Positions 36,804 to 45,017 of a stretch of DNA of 64,000 nt are shown in pieces. A program made the position numbers and the translations under genes. Position 1 is the stretch's first letter. The number at the start of each line of letters is the position of its first letter. The notes under the pieces are model-generated. The model did not search any database. It was given only the letters and a program-made list of their open reading frames with translations, and was not told the origin of the DNA. Source of the stretch: Streptomyces sp. DG1A-41 (GTDB taxonomy: Bacteria > Actinomycetota > Actinomycetes > Streptomycetales > Streptomycetaceae); contig NZ_CP146350.1 in the NCBI RefSeq assembly GCF_037055355.1, positions 1,387,001 to 1,451,000 on the forward strand, written 5' to 3'.

Positions 36804-37840
36804 CGGAGACGGCGGCCCGTACCGAGGGGCCGGGGACCAGGGACGGCGAGATCCGCTTCGACACCTCCGGCAGCACGGGAGCCGCGCGCCGCTGGTTCCG
36901 GCTCCCCCACCAGTTGGAGCGCGAGGTGGAGCTGATCGGCGCGGTACTCGTCGGCCCGGTCGACCGGGTCGTCAACTTCGCCCCGCCGCAGCACCTGTTC
37001 GGCGCGCTGTTCGGCGAGTGGCTGCCCCGCATGGCGCGGATCCCGGTCCACCAGGCGTGGGCCGACCCGTACGCGCCCCTGCCGGCCTCGCCCGGTGAAC
37101 GGGTGCTGGCCGTCTGCATCCCCATGGCCTGGGACCTGCTGCGGCGCGGCTGGCCGGGGCTGGAACGCGCGAGCTCGGTCGTCGCCCTGCACAGTTCGGC
37201 GGCACCGCCGCCCACGGCCCACGCGCTGGTCGGCCGCGCCGCCCCGCTGCTGCGGGCGCACGAGATCCTCGGGTCGACCGAGACCGGTGGGCTCGCCCAC
37301 CGGCAGCTGGTTGCCGAGGGGCGGGACGCCCAGCCGTGGCAGGCCTTCCCCGACGTGTCCTTCGTGCGGGAGGCCGGCACCCCGCCGGGAGCCGCCGAGG
37401 AGCTGGTCGTCCGCGGCCCGCGCCTGGCCCGCCCGGAGAGCGGGACGCTGCCGCCCGACCGGTGGGCCACGGGCGACCTGGTGGAATTCACCGGCCCCCG
37501 TGCGTTCCGGCTCATCGGGCGCAGCGGCTCCCTGGTCAAGGTGAACGGGATCAAGGTCCATCTCGCCCGGGTCGACGAGCGGCTGAAAGCGCTTCTGCCG
37601 GGGGCGGAATGCGTCGCGCTGCCCCTGGACGGCGATTCCCTCGCCGGTGAGGGCTACGCCGTCTACTGGGCCGGCCGGGGCGACGACACCGTGGGCGTGG
37701 CCGACGTCAGAGCGGCCTTGGAGGATTTCCCGAGCCCGTCGCGGCTCGTGGAACTGGCGGAGATCCCGAGGACCCCCACCGGAAAGCCGGACCACAAGGC
37801 CCTTCTCGCGGAGCCGGCTTCGCCCTCCGCACGCCTGTGA
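36800..37840 (+). CDS. short AMP-forming acyl-ACP ligase
   Basis: 346-residue adenylate-forming protein, shorter than the usual ~500 because the N-terminal subdomain is reduced. Motifs seen: IRFDTSGSTGAARRWFRL (P-loop), RAHEILGSTETGGLAHRQ (A5), RWATGDLVEFTGPRAFRLIG (A7/A8 with Arg), VKVNGIKVHLARVDE, and PRTPTGKPDHKALL with the catalytic Lys. Such compact ligases are found in aryl-polyene and related clusters, where they load aryl or fatty acids onto a carrier. Translational overlap with the ACP gene supports that role here. Substrate inferred to be the ammonia-lyase product or a derived acid. Confidence 0.82.
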   Translation: MTETAARTEGPGTRDGEIRFDTSGSTGAARRWFRLPHQLEREVELIGAVLVGPVDRVVNFAPPQHLFGALFGEWLPRMARIPVHQAWADPYAPLPASPGERVLAVCIPMAWDLLRRGWPGLERASSVVALHSSAAPPPTAHALVGRAAPLLRAHEILGSTETGGLAHRQLVAEGRDAQPWQAFPDVSFVREAGTPPGAAEELVVRGPRLARPESGTLPPDRWATGDLVEFTGPRAFRLIGRSGSLVKVNGIKVHLARVDERLKALLPGAECVALPLDGDSLAGEGYAVYWAGRGDDTVGVADVRAALEDFPSPSRLVELAEIPRTPTGKPDHKALLAEPASPSARL

Positions 37841-37891
37841 AAAACCCGAACAACACATACCTCACCCACAAGAATCCCATCGACACAGGCA

Positions 37892-38671
37892 TTGGAGTGT
37901 TCGACTCTGTCCAGGTTGATCGTGGTGACCGGCGCGAGCGCGGGCATCGGCAAGGCCACGGCGAAGCGTTTCGCCGAGAACAACGACAAGGTCCTCCTGA
38001 TCGCACGGCAGGAGGAGCGACTCGCACGGACGGTGCGGGAGATCGAGTCGAGCGTGCCGGGCGCGGACGTGCAGCCACTCGCCCTCGACATGTCCGACGC
38101 CGCGTCGGTCAAGCGCCTGCGGGACCACGTCCGGTCGACGGGACTGCCCGTCAGCGGGCTGCTGTGCTGCGCCGGAGCCGTCCCGCGGTCCGGGGACACG
38201 GACGCGGACGCGGACGACGTGACATCGGTCCTGACGGAATGGCAGGAGGCCTACCAGGCGAACGTGACGACCGCGGTCGTCGCCGTGGAGGGCCTGCTCC
38301 CCGACCTGGCCGACGGCGGCAGCATCGTGCTCTACAGCTCCATCGCCGCCTACCGGGGATCCGGCGGGACGGGTGGCTACGGCGCCGCGAAGGCCGCCCT
38401 CCACTCCTACGTCCACACCCTCGCGACACGCCTCGGATCGCGCGGCATCAGCGCCAACGCGATCGCGCCGGGCTACGTCGCCGACACAGACCTCTTCGGC
38501 GGCGCCCTGCCCGCCGCGCGCGAGACCATGCTCGTCCGGCATACCGCGCTGGGACGTGCGGGAGACCCGGTGGACATCGCCGAACTCGGCTTCTACCTGT
38601 GCTCGGGCCCCGGCGGCTACGTCACCTCACAGATCCTCCAGATCAACGGCGGCTCGTCACACGGCGTCTGA
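37892..38671 (+). CDS. SDR family NADPH-dependent reductase
   Basis: 259-residue short-chain dehydrogenase. It has the cofactor loop IVVTGASAGIGKATAKRF, GLLCCAGAVPRSG (NAG-like position), catalytic SIVLYSSIAAYRGSGGTGG with YGAAKAAL (Tyr-x-x-x-Lys), and the classical tail GYVTSQILQINGG. It may reduce a beta-keto group for the KR-less polyketide synthase, or the aldehyde made by the LuxC-like enzyme. The start is uncertain: TTG 37892 lacks a ribosome site, TTG 37916 is also in frame, and a CTG at 37907 lies 9 nt after GGAG and would give the usual xSRLIVVTGAS beginning. Confidence 0.88.
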   Translation: MECSTLSRLIVVTGASAGIGKATAKRFAENNDKVLLIARQEERLARTVREIESSVPGADVQPLALDMSDAASVKRLRDHVRSTGLPVSGLLCCAGAVPRSGDTDADADDVTSVLTEWQEAYQANVTTAVVAVEGLLPDLADGGSIVLYSSIAAYRGSGGTGGYGAAKAALHSYVHTLATRLGSRGISANAIAPGYVADTDLFGGALPAARETMLVRHTALGRAGDPVDIAELGFYLCSGPGGYVTSQILQINGGSSHGV

Positions 38672-38719
38672 CGCCTCCTTCCCCCTCCCCTTCGACCGAG
38701 AAAGCACGGTGAGCTGCCC

Positions 38720-39772
38720 ATGAACGCCCGCGAACAGGCCGACGCGCACGTCCGCGCCATGATGCGCTGGCACTTCGACCCGGCCACGGGTTCCCGGTAC
38801 TGGCTGGAACGCCGCGACAGGCTGGGGTTCGACCCGGTCGAGGACGTGCGGTGCGTCGACGACCTGCTGCGCTTTCCCAATCTGGTGGACGAGCTCCGGG
38901 ACGTCCCGGTCGAGGACCTGATCCCCCGCGGCCTGGACGCCTCGGAGAAGGTCCTCGCGGTGTACGAGAGCGGTGGCACCACCGGAGCGCCGAAGCGCTT
39001 CGTGATGTTCGAGAACTGGCTCGACCAATACATGGCCTGGGAGAACTCCCACTACACGGACGACGGCCGGGGGCACGCGCTGGCCGTGGCGCCCAGCGGA
39101 CCGCACATGCTCGGCGAGTACTCCCGCAGGATCGCGGAGGCCAGGGGCGGGATCCGGTTCTCCATCGACCTGGATCCGCGCTGGGTGAAGCGTCTTGTCG
39201 CCACCGGTGACACTGCCGGCGCCGGAGCTTACGTCGACCATCTCGTCGACCAGGCCGAACTGGTCCTGAGCTCACAGGACATCGCGTTCCTGATCACGAC
39301 ACCGCCACTGCTCGCCCGCATGTCCGAGCGGGCCTCGGTCCGTGAGCTGATCGAGGAGAAGGTGCGCCTGGTGATCTGGACCGGCGCGCACATGGACCCC
39401 GACACCCTGGACTTCCTGTCCACCCAGCTCTTCCCCAAGACGCGGTTCCGCGGGTCGTACGGCAGTACCTCCGTGCTCAGCGGCACGGTGCAGCGGCCCG
39501 ACCCGCAGGGCACGGGCGACACGGTCTTCGACTCGTACGCCCCCTACGTGTTCTACCGGGTGGTCGACCCCTCCTCCGGACGGCCGGTCGAGTTCGGGTC
39601 GGACGGAGCCGTGGTCATGAACTACCTCACCAAGTACGGCCTCGTACCCAACAGCCTCGAACGGGACCTGGCGACTCGGGTCCCGAGCCCCACCGGCGTC
39701 GGGGACTCCCTGCGGAACATCCACCCGGTCGCCGAGATGGACGGCCGGAAGCTGATCGAAGGCGTCTACTAG
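38720..39772 (+). CDS. EhpF-like AMP-forming enzyme
   Basis: 350 residues, equal to the N-terminal domain of adenylating enzymes only. The P-loop is VYESGGTTGAPKRFVMFEN, then AVAPSGPHMLGEYSRRIAE. A5 is FRGSYGSTSVLSGTVQ, and GSDGAVVMNYLTKYGLVPN is close to the C terminus. The family contains EhpF, which activates a phenazine carboxylate before reduction to an aldehyde, so it is a third candidate carboxylate activator and a natural partner of the LuxC-like reductase. ATG 38720 is 14 bp after GGTGAG. It lies between the SDR and the ammonia-lyase genes, all on one strand. Confidence 0.78.
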   Translation: MNAREQADAHVRAMMRWHFDPATGSRYWLERRDRLGFDPVEDVRCVDDLLRFPNLVDELRDVPVEDLIPRGLDASEKVLAVYESGGTTGAPKRFVMFENWLDQYMAWENSHYTDDGRGHALAVAPSGPHMLGEYSRRIAEARGGIRFSIDLDPRWVKRLVATGDTAGAGAYVDHLVDQAELVLSSQDIAFLITTPPLLARMSERASVRELIEEKVRLVIWTGAHMDPDTLDFLSTQLFPKTRFRGSYGSTSVLSGTVQRPDPQGTGDTVFDSYAPYVFYRVVDPSSGRPVEFGSDGAVVMNYLTKYGLVPNSLERDLATRVPSPTGVGDSLRNIHPVAEMDGRKLIEGVY

Positions 39773-39807
39773 GGACGCCTCCCCTGGTGTCGGGAGGAGC
39801 AGTACCC

Positions 39808-41428
39808 ATGTCGCACGCGCCCACGGCCGGGTACGTCGAACTCGACGGAGCCGGCCTCGCCCCGCACGGTCGCCGCGGCCGCGCGCCGGGGCGGTGACGG
39901 CACCCGGGTGACGCTCGGCGCGGAGGCCGTCGAGCGGATGCGGGCCTCCGTCGCGCTCAAGGAGTCGCTGCTGGCCCGGGAAGTGCCCATCTACGCGGTG
40001 ACCACGGGCTTCGGGGACAGCTGCGTCCGGCAGATCTCACCGGACAAGGCGCACGAGCTCCAGCGCAACCTCGTGCTCTACCACCTCAACGGCGTGGGAC
40101 CGGCGGCCGTGCCCGCGGTCGCCCGGGCGGCCATGATCATCAGAGCCAACGCGCTGGCCAAGGGGTCCTCGGCGATCCGGCCGCAGACCGTGTCGGCGCT
40201 GCTCGAGTGCCTGGACCGGGACATCCTCCCGCTGATCCCCGAACGCGGTTCGGTGGGTGCCAGCGGTGATCTGGTGCCGCTGTGCTACCTGGCGGCGGCG
40301 CTGATCGGCGAGGGACAGGTCCTGCACCGGGGCACCGTACGACCGGCTGTGGACGCCCTGCGCGAGGAGGGCATCGAACCGGTGCGGCTCGCGCCCAAGG
40401 AGGGCATCGCGCTGATCAACGGCACGTCCTTCGCCGCCGCGTACGCGGTCCTCGCCGCCTGGGACGCCCGGGAGCTGGCCTTCGTGGCCGAACTCGCGAC
40501 GGCCATGACGCTGGAGGCACAGCACGGCAACGCGTCCGCGCTGCACCCCTTCGTCCACGCCGCGAAACCGCACCCCGGCCAGGTCCGGTCGGCCGAGGTC
40601 GTCCGGACCCTGCTCGCGGGGTCGCGGCTCGCCACGTCCTTCGACGACATCCTGGTGCGCCGCGAGAAACTGGCCGGGCGGAGTTACCTCCAGCTGAACG
40701 AGAAGATCCAGGACACGTACTCGGTGCGCTGCGCCCCGCAGGTCATCGGCATCGCCCGGGACACGCTCGACTGGGCGGAGAACTGGCTCACCACCGAAAT
40801 CAACTCCGCCACCGACAATCCCCTGTTCGACGTCGACGAATCCGGGCTGCACCTCGGCGGGAACTTCTACGCGGGCCATGTCGGGCAGGCCATGGACAGT
40901 CTGAAGACGTCGGTGGCCGGCCTGGCCAACCTGCTCGACCGGCAGCTCGCCCTCGTCGTGGACGAGAAGTTCAACCAGGGGCTGCCGCCCAACCTGGTCG
41001 TCCCGCGTGGTGCGGACGATCCGGGGGCGGGGCTGCACCACGGGTTCAAGGGGATGCAGATAGCGGCCTCGGCCGTCACCGCCGAAGCCCTCAAACAGAC
41101 GGGGCCCGCGTCGGTGTTCTCGCGGTCAACGGAGGCCCACAACCAGGACATCGTCAGCATGGGCACCATCTCGGCCCGGGACGCGCGCACCGTCAACGGC
41201 CTGGTGCGCGAGGTCGCGGCCATCCATCTGCTGGCCCTCGCCCAGGCGATCGACCTGCGAGGCGCCGAGAAGGCCTCACCGGCCGTCCGCGCGGTGCACG
41301 GGCTCATCCGGGAGCACAGCGCCTTCGTCACCCGTGATCGCCGGCTGGACGAGGACATCGAGGCGGTGTCCGGCCTGATCGAGAGCGGAGCGCTGCGGCG
41401 TGCCGCCGGCTTCGCCGACATCGCTTGA
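39808..41428 (+). CDS. MIO-type aromatic amino acid ammonia-lyase, frame broken near the N terminus
   Basis: Deaminates an aromatic amino acid to the trans-2-enoic acid using a self-formed MIO group. ATG 39808 follows GGGAGGAGCAGTACCC, a strong site, and reads MSHAPTAGYVELDGAGL. One surplus base in the CCCC at 39860-39863 shifts the frame, which then continues RTVAAAARRGGDGTRVTL to 41428, giving 539 residues. The MIO triad Ala151-Ser152-Gly153 lies in GSVGASGDLVPL. TDNPLFD, GGNFYAGHVGQAMDSL and STEAHNQDIVSMG are further family blocks. The selectivity pair is Tyr91-His92, unlike His-Leu (TAL), Phe-Leu (PAL) or Ser-His (HAL). Within this cluster a Phe or Tyr lyase is the likely role, rather than histidine use. 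A GTG at 39908 has no ribosome site. Confidence 0.9.
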
Positions 41429-41480
41429 AGCAAGCAAGGCACCGCGCCGCGCGTGGTGCGCGACCAAGGAGTTGCATCGC

Positions 41481-41954
41481 ATGCCGAAGAAGAAGTTCGC
41501 CCTGCTCAGCGCGGCCGGGACCGCCGCCCTGGCCCTGGGCGCGACCGCTCTGCCCACCGCTCCGGCGCACGCCGGGACCGGGAAGGTCATCGACCTGGAC
41601 GTCGGCAACGATGGGGTTGTGAAGACCGATGTCGGCGAGCACGGGCTCAGCGTCGGCGACGAGTTCATCTACGCCGACAAGCTCTACCAGGACGGGAAGC
41701 AGGTCGGGAGGGACGGCAGTTCCTGCCAGGTGACCCAGCTGGCCGGCGAGAAGATCACCACCAGCTGCGTGCTGTCGGTCCAGCTGCCGGACGGCCAGAT
41801 AACCGCCCAGTCACTGTGGACCAAGGGCGACGACACCGTGCGGATGGCCGTCACCGGGGGAACCGGCGCCTACCGCGGAGCCAGTGGTGAGCTGTCGTGC
41901 TACGACATCCAGACCCCGCACGAGACATACCGCATCACTTTGGACAAGCCCTAG
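41481..41954 (+). CDS. secreted allene-oxide-cyclase/dirigent-like barrel protein
   Basis: 157 residues. ATG 41481 follows AAGGAG by 9 bp. A clear Sec signal peptide (KKKFALLSAAGTAALALGAT) ends at TAPAHA/GT. The mature part shows the AOC-barrel pattern: VGDEFIYADKLYQDGKQVG, SSCQVTQLAG, TTSCVLSVQLPDGQIT and MAVTGGTGAYRGASGELSCY. Plant members of this fold are allene oxide cyclases and dirigent proteins, and bacterial ones are mostly uncharacterised. It follows the ammonia-lyase gene directly (52 bp) and its 3' end overlaps the XRE gene by 4 bp. It may bind or fold the secreted product outside the cell. Not shown. Confidence 0.8.
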   Translation: MPKKKFALLSAAGTAALALGATALPTAPAHAGTGKVIDLDVGNDGVVKTDVGEHGLSVGDEFIYADKLYQDGKQVGRDGSSCQVTQLAGEKITTSCVLSVQLPDGQITAQSLWTKGDDTVRMAVTGGTGAYRGASGELSCYDIQTPHETYRITLDKP

Positions 41955-42817
41955 ACCTCGTGGGGGAGCTCGGACTCCCGGGGGCTGGCCATGTCCAGCA
42001 GCAGCATCGCGTCGTGGTCCGGGGTGCCTGGCGTGGCCTGATACGTGACGAGGCGTTGCCCGTCCGTGCGGGAGATCACCAACACCTCGTAGTCGAGGCG
42101 CATCGAGCCGACCTCCGGGTGCTGGAAGTGCTTCTGGCCACCTCCCCGCGCCTGTACGTCGTAGCGCTCCCAGAGCCGGGCGAACTCCGGGCTCTTCACC
42201 ACGAGTTCGCCGACCAGCTGGGCCAGCTCAGGAACGTCCGGGTCGGCGCCCGCCGTCGCACGCAGGTGCGCCGCACTGTGCGCCGCCATCTTCTCCCAGT
42301 CCCGGTACAGCCGGCGCGCCATGGGGTGCAGGAACAGGTAGCGGGTGACGTTGCGGCGCTCCTGCGGCCAGTCCGTGATGCCGGGGAAGAGACGCAGCCC
42401 GGGCCGGTTGGCGGCCAGCAGGTCGTTGGCGCGGCTGACCGCGTACGCCGGCGAGGGGCGCAGGTTCTCCAGCAGGTTGAGGACCGAGTCCCGCACCGTA
42501 CGCGCCGGGCCGGGGGACGGCGCCGGCATCTGGCCCGAGGCGAGCGCGACCAGTTCGTGCAGCCGGTTCATCGCCTCTGGCGAGAGCTGGAGTGCCTCGC
42601 CGAGCGCGGTGACGACTGCGGGCGAGGGCCGGGTCTCGATGCCTCGCTCCAGTCGCGTGAGGTAGCCGACGCTGACCCCGGCCACCGCCGCGAGTTCCTC
42701 TCTGCGCAGCCCGGGAGTGCGGCGGATACCGGTGCCGGCGGGCAGGCCCACGTCCTGCGGGCGGATCCGGCCGCGGCGAGCACGGAGAAAACGTCCCAGT
42801 TCCGTACCTTCACTCAT
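41951..42817 (-). CDS. XRE family regulator with MmyB-type ligand domain
   Basis: 288 residues. The N-terminal HTH is RREELAAVAGVSVGYLTRLE (about 40-60) followed by ALGEALQLSPEAMNRLHEL. The C-terminal part, with RPSPAYAVSRANDLLAANRP and LFPGITDWPQERRNVTRYLF, is the MmyB-like domain thought to bind a fatty-acid-like ligand. ATG 42817. Divergent from an MFS exporter 230 bp away, with two identical palindromes in the promoter region. Such pairs are common in Streptomyces as self-contained efflux switches, so cluster membership is uncertain. Confidence 0.9.
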   Translation of the reverse strand: MSEGTELGRFLRARRGRIRPQDVGLPAGTGIRRTPGLRREELAAVAGVSVGYLTRLERGIETRPSPAVVTALGEALQLSPEAMNRLHELVALASGQMPAPSPGPARTVRDSVLNLLENLRPSPAYAVSRANDLLAANRPGLRLFPGITDWPQERRNVTRYLFLHPMARRLYRDWEKMAAHSAAHLRATAGADPDVPELAQLVGELVVKSPEFARLWERYDVQARGGGQKHFQHPEVGSMRLDYEVLVISRTDGQRLVTYQATPGTPDHDAMLLLDMASPRESELPHEV

Positions 42818-42980
42818 CCGCCCATTGTCGCAAGTGGTCACCCGCACAGGGGGGCCGTATCAGGGTCAGGCACAGCACGCCCCCGCACGGCTCGGTCTGC
42901 CGGGGACCTGGTGAGCCGGGCACGCTGGTCGGGTAGGGGCGCGGTCGACATCCGGCATTCGATGACCCGTTCGATTTCAT

Positions 42981-43021
42981 GTCCCGGCAGGGACGCCACA
43001 CAGACGCGTCCCGGCAGGGAC
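42981..43021. promoter_or_regulatory. two copies of a palindromic operator before the MFS gene
   Basis: GTCCCGGCAGGGAC at 42981-42994 and again at 43008-43021, 27 bp apart (start to start), each with arms GTCCC/GGGAC. They lie 26-66 bp upstream of the MFS start. Candidate binding sites for the divergent XRE regulator. Confidence 0.6.
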
Positions 43022-43046
43022 GGCACAACGAGAGGAGCAGTGCACG

Positions 43047-44444
43047 ATGAGCGCGACGCGGTCCGGGACAGGAGAGGACACCGACGGGAGCACGGGACTC
43101 CGGGGTGAGCTGGAACCGGCGGGCTCGGCCACCGCCGCTCTCGCCGCCGCAGTCCTCGGGTTCTTCGTGATCACACTCGACGTCTCCGGCGTCAATGTCG
43201 CCCTGCCCGCCGTGGGCAACGACCTCGGCGGGTCACTGTCCGGGCTCCAGTGGGTCGCGGACGCTTACACCCTGATGTTCGCGGCGCTGATGCTGTCGGC
43301 CGGTTCACTCTCGGACCGGGTCGGCGCGCGGCGCGCGTACGGCTGGGGGGTCGGCCTCTTCACCCTGGCCTCCCTTGCCTGCGCGGTGGCGCCGACGCTC
43401 GGCACGCTGACGGCGGCCCGGGTGCTGCAGGGCGGCGCCGCGGCGGTGATGGTGCCCTCCTCGCTGGCGCTGATCAGGCAGGCCTTCCCCGACCCGGACA
43501 AGCGGGCGCGCGGTATCGCCCTGTGGACGGTCGGCGGTGCGGTGGCCATCGCCGCGGGGCCCGTGCTGGGCGGGCTGCTCACCACGGAGTGGAGCTGGCG
43601 TGCCGTGTTCTGGCTCAACGTGCCGGCGGGTCTCGCCGGGTTCCTGACGCTGATGCGGGCGGCGCGCTCCCCCCGCCATCCTGCCGTGTTCGACCTGCCG
43701 GGGCAGCTGACCGCCGTACTGGCACTGGCGGCGCTGACGTTCGCCGTGATCGAGGGCGGGCACCACGGCTTCACCGGCACGGTTGTGGCGGCGACCGCGA
43801 TCGCCGTACTGGCCGGGGCCGCCTTCGTGGCCGTCGAGACCCGGCGGAAGGCGCCGATGCTGCCGCTGTCGCTGTTCCGGCAGCGCGGGGTGAGCGTGCC
43901 GGTCGTCGCGGGCTTCGCCTGCAACGCGGCGTTCTACGGCGGGGTGTTCGTGCTGAGCCTCTTCTTCCAGGAGCAGCGCGGGCAGTCGGCGTTCTCCGCC
44001 GGGCTGATGTTCGTGCCGATGGCGGTGATCACGGCGTTCTTCAACTACGCCTCGCCGAAGGCGGTGTCCCGCTACGGCCCGCGGAAGGTGGTCGTCGCCG
44101 GATTGCTGACCGGCATGGTGGGCTGCGCGGGACTCGCCGCCGTCACGATCGGGACACCTCCGTGGATGACCGCCGCGCTGATGATCCCGCTGGGCATCGG
44201 GGGCGCCCTCGCCATGCCGGCGCTGACCACCCTGATGCTCGACAGTGTCGCCGCAGCACGAGCGGGAACGGCGGCAGCGCTGCTCAACACCAGCCGCCAG
44301 ACGGGCGGGGCACTCAGCATCGCCGTCTTCGGCGCGCTGCTGGCCGGGGACTTCGCGCCGGGCATGCGGGAGAGCCTGCTGCTTGCCGCCGCCCTGCTGG
44401 TGGCCAACGCCCTGGGCGCCGCGGCCCTGCTGCCGCGCCGCTGA
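43047..44444 (+). CDS. DHA2-type MFS drug exporter
   Basis: 465-residue EmrB/QacA-type transporter with about fourteen helices. It has VITLDVSGVNVALPAVGNDL, LQWVADAYTLMFAALMLSAG, the loop 2-3 motif GSLSDRVGARRAYGWG, and motif C-like IAAGPVLGGLLTTEWSWRAV. The second half continues with PMAVITAFFNYASPKAVSRY. ATG 43047 follows GAGAGGAGCAGTGCACG. It is under the XRE regulator, head-to-head. It could export the cluster product or give self-resistance. Otherwise it belongs to a separate efflux cassette. Confidence 0.9.
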   Translation: MSATRSGTGEDTDGSTGLRGELEPAGSATAALAAAVLGFFVITLDVSGVNVALPAVGNDLGGSLSGLQWVADAYTLMFAALMLSAGSLSDRVGARRAYGWGVGLFTLASLACAVAPTLGTLTAARVLQGGAAAVMVPSSLALIRQAFPDPDKRARGIALWTVGGAVAIAAGPVLGGLLTTEWSWRAVFWLNVPAGLAGFLTLMRAARSPRHPAVFDLPGQLTAVLALAALTFAVIEGGHHGFTGTVVAATAIAVLAGAAFVAVETRRKAPMLPLSLFRQRGVSVPVVAGFACNAAFYGGVFVLSLFFQEQRGQSAFSAGLMFVPMAVITAFFNYASPKAVSRYGPRKVVVAGLLTGMVGCAGLAAVTIGTPPWMTAALMIPLGIGGALAMPALTTLMLDSVAAARAGTAAALLNTSRQTGGALSIAVFGALLAGDFAPGMRESLLLAAALLVANALGAAALLPRR

Positions 44445-44451
44445 GCACAAC

Positions 44452-44496
44452 GCCCCGGGGGGTGTACCGGGCCGGGCCCGGCACACCCCCCGGGGC
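44452..44496. terminator. bidirectional terminator between MFS and shikimate kinase genes
   Basis: Perfect 14-bp arms GCCCCGGGGGGTGT / ACACCCCCCGGGGC with a nested stem CCGGGCC/GGCCCGG. It fills the 57-bp gap between the convergent genes. Confidence 0.85.
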
Positions 44497-44501
44497 CGTC
44501 G

Positions 44502-45017
44502 TCATGCCTGCTGCAACTCCAAGGTCTCCAGGACCGCTTGAGCAACGCCCCCGGGCGTCTGGCCGTCGGTGGGTACGACGGCCGTGGCGACCTCCTCGTA
44601 GAGATGCCGCCGTGCCTCGGCCAACTGCCGCCAGCGCTCATGGGGGTTGACCGTGAGCAGCGGCCGGGCCGTGTTGAGGCCGGTGCGCTTGACCGCCTCC
44701 TCGACGTCCATCGACAGGTACGCCACCCGCTGCCCGGCGAGCAGCGCCCGCGTGCCGGCGTCGAGGATCGCGCCGCCGCCCAGGGCCAGCACACCGTCGT
44801 GCTCGGCGAGCGCCCGCCGCACCGCCCGCTTCTCGATCGCCCGGAAGGCCGACTCGCCGTCGTCGACGAAGATTTCGGCGATGGTCCTGCCCTGATCGGC
44901 GACGATGTCGTCGTCGGTGTCCCGGTAGGAGACGCCAAGACGCTCGGCCAGCAGCCGCCCGACGGTGGACTTGCCCACGCCCATCGGGCCGACCAGGACC
45001 ACCAGCGGGCCGCTCAT
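44502..45017 (-). CDS. aroK: shikimate kinase (cluster copy)
   Basis: Phosphorylates shikimate at the 3-hydroxyl. 171 residues with Walker [20 protein letters not shown], the shikimate-binding [14 protein letters not shown] and [17 protein letters not shown], and Walker B-like [21 protein letters not shown] 45017 overlaps the chorismate synthase stop (ATGA), so it is the last gene of the aroA-aroC-aroK operon, all three overlapping. Streptomycetes normally have another aroK with aroB and aroC elsewhere, which makes this a likely second, product-dedicated copy. Confidence 0.95.
   Translation of the reverse strand: MSGPLVVLVGPMGVGKSTVGRLLAERLGVSYRDTDDDIVADQGRTIAEIFVDDGESAFRAIEKRAVRRALAEHDGVLALGGGAILDAGTRALLAGQRVAYLSMDVEEAVKRTGLNTARPLLTVNPHERWRQLAEARRHLYEEVATAVVPTDGQTPGGVAQAVLETLELQQA

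Noticed and set aside
37892..37924. CTG as the start of the SDR
   Set aside because: It has the best-placed GGAG and the family-like beginning, but CTG starts are rare, so the annotated start was left at TTG 37892 with this caveat.
39808..41428. Histidine ammonia-lyase (hutH) call
   Set aside because: The family sequence is general, the selectivity pair is not the Ser-His of histidine lyases, and the cluster context is aromatic. No hut genes are near.
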